Shown here piece after piece: positions 1 through 12,000 of a stretch of 64,000 nt of DNA. The stretch lies in NCBI RefSeq assembly GCF_037975245.1, contig NC_092568.1, positions 5,089,501 through 5,153,500 on the forward strand. The letters run 5' to 3'. Each line of letters begins with the position of its first letter. The first letter of the stretch is position 1. The stretch comes from Apostichopus japonicus. Taxonomy: Eukaryota; Echinodermata; Holothuroidea; Aspidochirotida; Stichopodidae. Below the pieces are notes generated by a model. That model was not told the DNA's origin. It did no database searches and saw only the letters and a program-made list of their open reading frames with translations. Position numbers and translations under genes: made by a program.

Positions 1-2
1 TA

Positions 3-3000
3 GATGACCAAACATCCAGTGAGTTGAGTTCTGGAGATACTGAAGATATCACAGAAAATTCAGCTACTGAAGTTTCAAGTCCCAGTCCCGTTCAAGTAAG
101 TTTCCGTCTGCACAAAAAAGAAATACATTTCAAAAACATTTGAAAGATACATAATGTACATTATGGCAATGATGGGGTAGTGATGATTGCAATGGAAGTG
201 GACCGTCATGTGCATTGCCCTACTATTGAAAACTACATCTGCATGTTGGGTTTCATTGGGGTATTAGAGATTATCACTTGTAGAATACAGAAAGAAGCTC
301 TACTTTCCCTCAAGGGAGGAGGGGTGGGTGTTGGTTGAGGAGAGGCGGGTGTATTGACAAACGCTTAAAATTAATCCAGAAATTTGAGGGAACAGTTCTG
401 TTTATTTTGAGACCTCAGTAACTTTTGACTGAATGTATGAAAGTTAAGTGGTTTGATGTTGCAGTCCTTGACTTAATGACTGCCAGATTTAATAAAGGGA
501 CACAAGTTAGACAAGCAGAACGGCAAAGAAGTTTACTGGACCTGTTAGATCAAAAAAGACAACCAGCAGTTAGCAGTGAACAGTGGAAGTTTTTTATTGT
601 AGTGAGCATTATGTGGAGAAAAAAGAAAATTGTAGCAAGGAGGGGGTTAACAGTACATTTTCAGGAATAGAGAAAGAAGTTTGGTTCACTTATATTCTTG
701 ATGCCAATAAAGCCTACATGCATACTTAATTTCTTCATCTCTGTCGGTTGCACCATCGAGTGTGAAAAGTTGCTGGCTTTATCTGGCAGTGTTTCACTAA
801 GTACAAAGAGTTCAAGATCGAATAGCTCTTCATTTTCAAGACGTTTCTAAAAAACGTTTTTTCCCAACTTCAGAATCACAACACTGCTGCTCCTGAGTTG
901 CAAGCACCTGAACCAGAGCCTGCGTTGGTTGACCCTCGCTTACGTCTCCTTTGGCCAAAGCCACAGCAGATGACAACACAGAATGAAGGAACAGATCTGA
1001 AACTGCCTCAAGAGTTCACAATTAAGGTTTTGCCATCACCGTCAGGAGGTAAGGAGAACAGTCTTTTCTAACATGCGTAACTACGTCATTTCCTAAGTAG
1101 TCAGATGTGTTGGAAATGAAACATGAAAAAGTCAAATTCACAAGTGTATTTCTTTCTCTTTCTTAGTATCTTCTTCTCTTAATATTGCTTCTAATTATGT
1201 GTGGCCATTTGGTCAGAGGTCAAACTTTATATTCCAAGAACATCTTAAGTACTATGTTGTCAGTTGCATAGATGTGGATATAATACAGACATGTTTTCAT
1301 AGAAGGTGGCATAGAATGTGGTGGCCAGTTCTGTGTCTAATTTCTGGTCAGCTATTCTACCTATATTTACGGTATAGCAAAGAATGTCACCAATTGTGAG
1401 GGCTGGATAGGTCAGTTGGTAGAGTGCTGGGCCTTTAATCCAGAGGTCATTGGTTCGAATCCCATTCCAGCCAAAAATTTCTTTATTCTTCTCCATTGTT
1501 TAAACTTTCCCAGTCAGTTTTCTGTAATTCAGTACTTATATGATGTTGTGATAAGATACATGTTTGATTTAACCTTTTATGTTTGGCAAAGCAAAAGGTT
1601 ATTGCAATATAATGGACAGCATTGAATGTTACAACCTGTAGCAACTGAAGGGTTACACACCATGGAGATAAGAACAACTGGTGCAGCATTTAAATTAACA
1701 AGAACATATGTTAATGCAACTGTTATAGATTGGTCCCCTCCATCGGTATTCCAAATTACTTCATTTCCTTATCAAAGTCTCCTTTGTTAACATCATTAAA
1801 TACGTAACAGGGTTGGGAAAAAGGCACAGCATGCTTAGATGGTTACTAGTGCTCTAATTTGCATCGACTGTACTAGTAAAAGGTTTTAGTTTATTGGGGT
1901 GGAGATGAGGTCGGAAGAAGATTCGGTTGCGTGTTTCGCTACTTCGTGCTGGCTTGTGGTGTTTATTGTCATTAGTTATGTCATGTTTTTGGGGTGGAGA
2001 TGAGGGCTGAAGAAGGTTCTGTTGCATGTTTTGCTGCTCCCTGCTGGCTTATGGTATTTATTGTCATTAGTTATGTAGTGTTTGTTGTACAAGTTCATCC
2101 GCTACTGTTATTTGCAGCAAAGGAAACACTGAACTCTGTATTGAGGATGTTAGGCTGAAGATCTAACTTAAGAGATATATTGCTGATCAGTTGCCAGCAA
2201 GATATTTGAGGTAAAGAAATGTCCTTCTTCCTCACTTTGCTTTTTTTAAATTTTTTTTTTATCTTCCTTTTATGTTTACATCAGTTCACCTGGAGAAGCA
2301 GGTTGATATATGGACAATACAATCAGCAATGTTACAAGATCTGGGATTTAAACCTGCCTTGGAGAGTGGTTTGGAAGGGAAGGATGCCCTGGTCGTGTGC
2401 CTTATCAATCAGCAGCTATTTCAAAAGAAGGAGAGCTATAGAATCGTAGTGAATGAATCTCAGGTGCAGATGATATGCAGTGACATCTCAGGGCTATGGT
2501 ATGCCAGCTGTACTTTCCTGAATCTCGTAAGATTATGCGGCAAGGACGGTTTACCACAACTCAAGGTAAAGTTTTACTTCTAAATTGTTCCGATAAAGTT
2601 GTTGTGTGCATTCCAATGGAGTACAGTTATGGTTGTGTTTTGGTTTTCTGGATCAAAAATATGACTGTGGCCTGTGCTGGATCTTATCAGGATGAAAATG
2701 TTATAATAAACAGGAAATGATGTATAGTAACTGTGAATATTGAGCGTAGTACAGCATTTTCTAAAACAGGAAACAAAAGAGTGTGTGGACAGTTTATTGA
2801 CAGCTGTCAGTTATAACATAGAAGTAACCATGTTTGTTTTCAAAATCTTTTAGACAATATGTTTGGCATGTGTCACAGATAGACAAGAACTGAGCTAAGA
2901 ATCTCTATTAAGGAAGTAGACATAAATAAGTAGCAGATAATATCTTTGCCAAATGAAAACTTCTCTGGTGATGGACAAGAGGTATTAGAAGTTCATCTTC

Positions 3001-6000
3001 TTCACACAAATCAGTATGTATGTTTACCTATGCATGTACGATACAGTATTGATACACATATATGAAGCATACATTATATTGTAGATGTGATATTTGAAAC
3101 TTGAAATATATGATGCATTTAACATTCGAGATATATAATGTATTATACATGGCATGTAAACAGTATATGATATAAACAATATATGATACATGTAACATAA
3201 AATATATTGATATATTATCCATGCAATGTAAACAGTATATGATATTTACAATGTATGATAAATTTAATATATAATACAATGTAACATGAATTATACACTA
3301 TACATGCAATGTAAATAATATATGTGAAGCATAAAATTTGATACAAAGTGCCTCCTTGTGTACGTATGTGGTTTTGCGATCTTCTCTAAATTTCCTGTTG
3401 TAAGTTGGCAATCTGAGCCTATTCTCAGACCCAGTCTTCTTTATCAGAACTGAGAACATGTCACAAGTATGCTGGTATTTTGTTCTGCAGTATCCAAGTT
3501 TATTTAACTATTTGATGTTGTCTTTCTGTAGATTAGTGATTGGCCAAGCCTGGCTCACAGAGCAGTTATGTTAGACATGTCTTCCGGTAGAATTCAAACC
3601 ATTGTAAGTATGATTGGCTTTCCTACTTTTGGTGACTTTGACACAAGCTTTCTATAATACTATGATATGCTCACTTTATAACTTGTCAAAATAGGGTCAC
3701 ACAGAAATATCTGAGGTGTACACTACGGTTTATATTTTCAGCGCAGTTTAACAGGATTAAACAGCCATTTGGGATTTTTTTCTAATGCTAGTACCACTCT
3801 ATACTGTTTCTCAAAGTCATTCTGCAAAGCAGTCTTATTGACAGTATGAACAGTTCCTAACATTTATTATATAGAAACAGGATATTCATACTGCTCATAC
3901 TGTCAGTACAGAGTGCTTTGAAGCTTGTCAAGAAAGTACAGTATTATTAGAAGAAGTTGTCCTAATAAGGTGGTTTAAATGACAATATTTAACTTCCTGC
4001 AATGTCAATATCCCATCACATATCCATTATATCGATTTATGCGTTATATTTGGTATGAAAGTTGGTATGTCGCACCATTCTGCTTTTGGAAAATAATATG
4101 TCGGTTATGGACACAGAGCCGAATTTAACCTTCATCGTTCTATGTATACAACTTTGGCAAACACAGGTGGGTACGACGATTCACTCCAATGTTTATCTTT
4201 TGCCCCCCTATTAGTGGTGGGTTGCACCTTTGTTTGGTGTAGTTCTTGCCCTTTTGTGATCAGTGTTGGTGCGAGGCGTATGCAAGAATGAGCCCAGCTG
4301 AAACAGAAGTAAAACAACCAAATAGTCAAGGTTTTGTGCATACTATTGGCGTTCGTTAAATTTGTAATGTTTGAATGGCAAATTTTTTTCAAGAATTTCC
4401 AATTATCCAACTCACCTGCAGATAAAAACCTGGTACTAATAGTCGTAATCATTTTGCTGTTAAGCTCCATACAGCATTGTGTTGAGTATGGTTTCTTGTC
4501 ATAGGCTTAACGCAGCTTCCATTTAGTGCACATAGACCCCGATAAATGGTTCATGACGATAAAGTGTTGTTTATTTATTTTTAAACTTTTTCAGCTCTTT
4601 GCCAGTTGAATACAGTTATGTATTCTATTCTATTCACCAAATATTCCTTTCCTTATTTCTCCAATTTTTGTTCTCTTTTCTCAGGATTATCTACTATTCC
4701 AAGTGAACACACTTAGTCTACTGAAATTTAATGAAGTAAGTCAATCATACAGAAAAGTTCATTCATTCATTGAAGTGTGTGCAATTTTTTTTCTTTATCA
4801 CAACATAGTTAGAAAGAACATTTTAATTTATATACACAATTCTAAAGAATATACTGTACAGGAAATAACAGCCAAATAAAAAATTCATAAAAAGACTCCT
4901 GCCATTGATGGATCAGAAACAGCCGGTTATGTTGATCTGCAATATGCTATGAAACTAGTTTGAAGCCTTTAGATAGGATTTTGGAATAATCACTTTACAA
5001 CAGCTGTTGCTGTGCAAATCGGACATCTGCAGAGCTACCAATGTAATTATCTTGATCAAACAAAGTTAGTGTACACAGATTGCATAACATATTTGATGTA
5101 TATTAATTCCACAAAATTTTGTAAAGAGGAAAGCACAGTGTAAAAAACCTGATAAAAATCGTAGGCTTGTTTAGCAAATTGGGAATTCGTTGTATCATCT
5201 TGCATTATAATAGACTAGACATGTCTAGACATTTGTAATTTACTATGAAGGAGTTTAAGAAATGTTGTAGATCGAAAGTTGTCCACAGTTTTTGTTTTTT
5301 TAGATGTTTTAACATGATTAAGACACCACACATAAAGACGCAACAAGAACAAATAAAGATAGTGCACCATGGAGAAACATTTGTTATGACTGTATTTCTG
5401 CAATGTAAAAATGACACTGATGACGTCATAACTGTAGCCGAGTAATCGCAGTCATCGCGAGAAGAGCTATGCGATTTATCGACTACAAAAGAAAGAGTGG
5501 ACAATCATCACTAGTATGTATATTGATATAAAACTGTTAACGTTTCTGAAGAGCATTCACAGTGGAGCAGTTCCTATATTTGTTATATTCATCCTTGTGT
5601 AAGTCATTGCTTGGTTGCTCTCAGTTTTCTTTAGTTAATTGCATGGCAACCACTTTCTCCCTTTATGAGTGTTGGTGGAGAGCAGCTATGAAGAAGCAGT
5701 CTAGCACTAGATAATTTGTTGTGTTTTTTCATAACATAAAGTTGCTGTGTACTTTTCACCTTAAATTGTACTTCTCTCTTTGGAAACATGTTACTTTTTA
5801 TCAGTGGTTACTGTTCATATTAAGTGTTTGTCTGTTTTCAAGTGGTGGCCACTTATAATGTGTACAACATCAGTTAAAAAAGAAATTTACATTTTTTTTG
5901 CAGCTTCACTTTTACATCAAAGTCGCAAAAGACTCAAAACTAGAAACACTGATTCCGTATCTTCCAAGGTAAAGTACAGACTGTCATTGGTAATATTGAC

Positions 6001-9000
6001 TGTTCACCATTAGCTACTCATATGCTGACAAGCTCTGCCACAATTTCCGTAATTTTAAAGTGTTAACAATTGCTAACATTTTTCCCAAAATTACTTCTCT
6101 AGAGGTTGTGACATTCCAACTTATTTCTAAACAGAGGTGTGTTCAGTTAAATGATTAAATGTCTCAGTTTGGACAAACAACATGGGGATAAAAAATATAG
6201 GATTTCTTTTTAAAATGTTAGCATAATTGACCAGTATGTGGTCGCAGTACTGATGACCTTTGACCTCCCTTAAGTGCAACACAAAGTGTGTGTCCTCTTC
6301 TTCAAACAGGACATTATGTGAACTCATCAATGGTGAAATTAGTAGCTTCTGAATCTTCCCTATGAAGAATAATTCCTACAATATATGTGTACGGATTATT
6401 AATACTCACTTGAAAGTGAAAGACTTCCATGCAGTCTGTGCATGTAGATTAATAGGCCAAAGGTCAAATTATGTATGTACATGTCATGCTATGTGCATGC
6501 ATTCACCGATTATCACAGGTGTGGGTTTATTCCCAGGCTTAGTTTACATTAATGGTATTTCTGAGATGTTTCTCTTGGGTTCAAACTTTGCTTTTAATGC
6601 TGATGACCTTTCTACGATACTTCTTGCTATTGATGACCTTTCTACGATACTTCTTTGCTATTTCAAACAGCGAGCTGTTGGACATGGAGGTCTATTGTAA
6701 CTACCGTTTCATGAATGTCGTGCCTCACATCGATTCGTTCGCTGACGTACAGCTGACCCCTGACACACTCAGGCTTTACAGACAAGTGCTTTCATTATTT
6801 AGTAATAATCGGTAAGCTTCCGTCGCTTCATGGTCATATAGGGTTGATTCATGTGGGGGAGTGGCATGAATACTTCCCCAAATACATTATTTTGAGAGTA
6901 GATAGAGCATGTGTACTCATGTGGTTGTCGTATGTAAATCCTTATAATGGTTACACCGTGTATCGTAACTTAACACTCAAGCACCTGAAACAAAAAAGAC
7001 TTGAACTGGGCATGACAATACATTTGCTCGTATTACATTTTTAGTCACAATATTCTCTCAGAATTTGGTATGAAAAGATGGTTTTGATTTGTTCGTTAGA
7101 TGCAGCAGATACAGGTTTCACAGTATAGGAAACCCCACCCCTCCCACCCTATTCCTTGGTCTTTTTTACCTGTTTGTGTTTTTTTTTTTTTTCAATACTG
7201 TGATCATCAATTAAATTAATCGATCATGAGATTATTGTGTTTCAATGAATTATGATAATTCTTGGAAGAAGCAATAATTATGAAAGAGTTATATCGATAT
7301 TTTTTCATTAATATAAAGAGTCTGGGGCAACATGATTCCTTTCCAATCCATGATGGTCATCACCTATTTTTTTTTTTTTTTTGGCTTTTTACGACTATTC
7401 TTTCAGATCTGTAAATATCGGACCAAACCTCTCCAGGAAGCTTCTCTCTGAGAATGTGACACTGAACACTGAGGGAGAAACACCGACAGAGTGGCCGATG
7501 AGTCTGGAGGACAAGCTGAGACTGATGGGTGTCAAGCAGGAGGACACGGTCATGTTCTGTTCCAACGAAATGGACGCAACGTCGCAGATTCAGTTTCCTC
7601 TTGGCAGTATTGGAGTTCATTATGGTACAAGGGTAAGATCAAGTCAGTATTATGCCTTTGCCCCTTAAAAATCACCAGAGTAACAGAAAGCTTGAATTGA
7701 AAGGTTTGTTGAAATCGGAAGAAGCAACTTTGAGATACAGTACAGGAGTGTTATTATTTTGTTTTTAAGGCTTTGAAGAAAAATTCATTATAAAGTTTCA
7801 AATTTGTTTGGATGTTGCACAAACATTGTCAGAAAGGCATCAACTATTGTTGTTCCAAGGGTGTACTACATACGATAGATATATTTCTAAGTGGCTATAG
7901 ATATAGTATGTCATTGAAGTTTTCTCTTTATTAAATTATAATATAAAGGTTGGGGAAGGGGTGGTAGGTAAATACTCAAATTAATAAACCAAATACTGTC
8001 TAACATCATGAAAGACTTTAAAAAATAAATTGTCTAGCCCATTAATTGTTTATTCCATTAACTGTTTAGCCCATTAATTGTTAATTCTGTTAATTGATTA
8101 GCCCATTGATTGTTTATTCCATTAATGTTGCTCTTTACTTTTATGATATGCAATGATCTTTAAGCCATAGATCGTTGTGAATAATTAAAGAGTACATCAA
8201 AACGGTGGCGCCGAGGTAAGGTTGGTCAAGACTTACTACCTTGTGTGATTATCCACCTACACAGTACCTACAAGTCAGAATGATATATTATTAACAGCTT
8301 ACCACCTTGTGTGATTATCCACCTACACAGAACCTACAAGTCAGAATGATATATTATTAACAGACAAACCCATTCCTATTCCTGTCAGCCTGAGGTTCTT
8401 TCACTAAGTACTGTAAGATAGCCTACCTTCAAATTCATCATAATAAGCTGCTTCTTTCCAAAGTTTTTAGTTTTCTCCTCTTCCCTTTTCCCCCCCCCCC
8501 CCCCCCCGCAAATAATGAGAAAATTAAGAAAAAACCTGACCAGCATGTCTGTGTTTACAAATCGGTAGCCATTACATTTTGAATAATACATTGCAAAGTC
8601 TGGTAAAGCAAACAAAACTTGAACTTTGAAAGGTGCCAATTAGATGTGCTAAATTCAATGATTGGTTTAAAGAAATGACCTACTTTTTGTGGTGGTGAGA
8701 CTGCAGGGTTCCTAACAGTACACAAGAAGGGGTGAAATAGATATTGGCTATTGGAGAGGTCAGTTTATAGTTCTTATTCATAGTCAGAGTTTTAATGTAA
8801 TTAAATAGTCCAGTTTGTCCCAGAAAATGTTTGTGGTTTATTATTTCATTTGTGTAAACTAAACAGGGAGGAAAATTTCATTTTTAGGATCATGATATAA
8901 TGAGTGTATGTGTGTGTACTGTAGACATACGTGGAGTACATCAACGCTTTACAATCTGAATTTTTGTCCAGCATATGCAACAGTTAATGATCCCCAATCC

Positions 9001-12000
9001 AGGATCATCTGTATAGTATATATCTAGATAATGTAGGATAGTCTGGATAATCTCATGTTTCATTGTCCTTTTGATATTGGTAGTTCTGCTGTCCATTGAC
9101 CAGTCACAGCAGTTGATTTCTGCTTTCATTAGAGTCAGACGGATAATTACCTAATTTCTCTTTCAACAGGATACTTCAGATTTCGTTACAGCTGGGAAGA
9201 ACCTATTCAACAATGGGTATGTAATTACCAACATGTAGGTAACACTCACTGTATTCAAATCTTAAATGTTTCCTTCCCTGTATACTTTAGTTTACAAAGT
9301 AATAGTTCCTCAAAAGTTGTTATGGAAGCAAAGGGATATTCCCAGCAGGAGATAATTGTTTCAGAAATGTGCTGTAAATATCATGCGTCTGTAGGTGAAA
9401 ACCATGAATGTTTGTCTATCTATCTGCCTGTCTGTCTGTGTATCGATCTATCAATTGATCATTCATCCATCTATCTGTCTGTCTGTCTATCTGGGAACAA
9501 CAAGCTGAGTGACATCATCATATCCAGGGAATTGATAATGTCTATCTTCTTCTTTGCAACACAGAAATCTGTAGAGAAAGATGGTATTCGCAAAAATGGG
9601 TTTAGTTGAAGTCTTAAATTTGGAAATACGATGTTGATCTATTGCACTTCAAGCAAAAAGGTACAAGAACATATGGAAGAACATGTGCCATTATGACATC
9701 ACAGACTACACACTGTGATTCATTTCATATAGTAATTAAGAGCCTTAAAACACTGAAATTAGAAAACCTAGGCAACTTTTGTAATTTCAAAACCAAAATA
9801 ACTATAGATGAGTGGCATGCTGTGTAGTATATTCCACTGTGGATTGTAAAAGCTATGACCGTAATATTTTATGCATCATCTGTTTCCCTTTAGGATTGGA
9901 TTCATCGTCTCCCCAGGAACAGCAACATGGAACAGGTGAGTTTTCTACTTTTTTTCTTCTTCTTTTTGGGGGTGGGGATGGGAGGGGGGTGGCAGTTGAG
10001 GGGGGAAAAGTGCAATTTTTCAAAGTAGGATAGACAGCTTCTAACAAATTGAAATTGGACTTAACACCATTATAATAAACCTGTTTTCCTATATGTCAGA
10101 AATGGGACATTCGTCTCAGTTATCTTTCAACTCTTCATTTCATTTTATTATTGATTGATTGATTTATTTGTTTGTCTGATTGTTTATTTATTTATTTTTT
10201 CAGCATTGGGGGAAGTCCTGAAACAACCATCAAAAATATACTTAATGCCACCAAATGTTGCCGTACCAATGGCGATGCAGTGGGTATGCTGATGGTGAAG
10301 TGGGCAGGGAGGACATTCCTGGACCACTGCAGCTTGGCATGGCCTGGTATAGTTACTGCCAGTGGGTGCTCTTGGAATACTGCCATTGATGAGGTAAGGA
10401 CATTTCTACGCTACTTTGTGAAATGCAGACTCACGTAGCTCATAACAATTAGTTAAGTATGCATGCCTTTATACATTAACTGTTCATTTTCTTAATGGTT
10501 AGAATAATCAGAAAGATATCAGATTGTAGAGTTATAAGGTTTATCAGATGCTTTGAACGTTACATTACTGGGCCTCGTTGGATCCCTATACACACTGAAT
10601 AATTCATATATAATGCAACAACAATGTGCGTTTCCTTGCCTTATCTATGGCTGTCAGATGCATTTATTATTTTATTAATTATTCACACAGATTACTGAAA
10701 ACCTTAGTTAAATAACTTTTTCCCAACTGTGTAGATCAATGAACATATTATAATATATATATTTTTTAAGGAAAACTTTCATATAAGAAATTCCTAGTTG
10801 AATATTCATTGTAATATAATTTCATGAAAATCCTCAATTTTGATTTGTTTCTGCTTTTTTTTGTCCAGTCTCATATTCACAATCATTTGGCACAAGTGAT
10901 TAATTACTTGATTTATCAAGATGCGGATTGTACTCTCGGCGACGTGATTCTTGAGATGGGAAAGGCCTGTACTCTCTTAAACAGAACCTTCTGCAATGCT
11001 GCAGCATCCTCTGAAGCAAGCGACTTCGTCCAACCGATGGACGGGGGGTCATTCTTGTGCCAGCTGTTATACAAGCCTGACGACATCGATCTTACACACA
11101 TGACATCGGAGGTCGCACAGGTAAACTGGACTATCTGTAAAACTAACTGATAATGTCCATACTTTATGTATGGTCTTATTATGTGCCAAGATTGATTTCA
11201 GTTTATGCTAGGATGTTGAGTTAAATTGTTAACTTTAATATCGCTCCCATAGGGAGGATGAGATATTGTAGTTCCTTTTCCAGTTGGGCCATATACAGCT
11301 ATGTCAGTTTCCATAGCAACAGTTGACATGGTAATATATATTTTCCTGAGTGGCTACTCTTGGGGGTTACCCCGTTGGGTAACCACCCATGGTGGGTTAC
11401 CCTAGGGTAACCGGAAGTAAATGACTGAGGGAGGAGTCAAAAAGTGCCCCTGTTTGTATGTGGTGTGCATGTGTGTGTGTGTGTCCAATTTTGTGTCAAA
11501 AACTCCTGAACTCTTCAAACTTGGTGGGAAGGTACCCTAACATGAACCCTTGGGTCTTGCCATTCCCCCAGAATCAAAGGTCAAAGTTAGTTCTTTTGTT
11601 TCTTTTTTTATTGCTGGCGATGAGATATGCAATGCTGTGGATGACCCTGTTGTTAATATTTGTAGCGGACATCTTTCTTTGCAACATTCTTACAACCGCA
11701 GTCCTTCAAAATGTTAAATAGATCATCAAAAACAGTTTGAATATTTCACTATGTTTAATTTAGGATCCATTGGGCTTGGAGTTAAGCCATAACAATGTTG
11801 ACAATATTTATTCAAGAATTTAATTGAAACTGTTTGCTTTTCTAAATTATTATGCTATAAAAATTGTCCATATTGTGATACATTCCCTTGTGGTTGTCTA
11901 ACATATAGACCAATACCCAGAGTATCAAAGGAGCTCTATGAGGCAGCTGTTAAGTTTGGCAGAGGTGATTTACATTGCTAGGATCTCATAAAGTTTGAGT

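Noticed and set aside
3028-3279. 83-codon Tyr/Ile-rich minus-strand open frame
   Set aside because: An artefact of an AT-rich minisatellite.
4132-4470. 112-codon minus-strand open frame in a GH20 intron
   Set aside because: No domain, opposite strand to the host gene and not bounded by splice signals.
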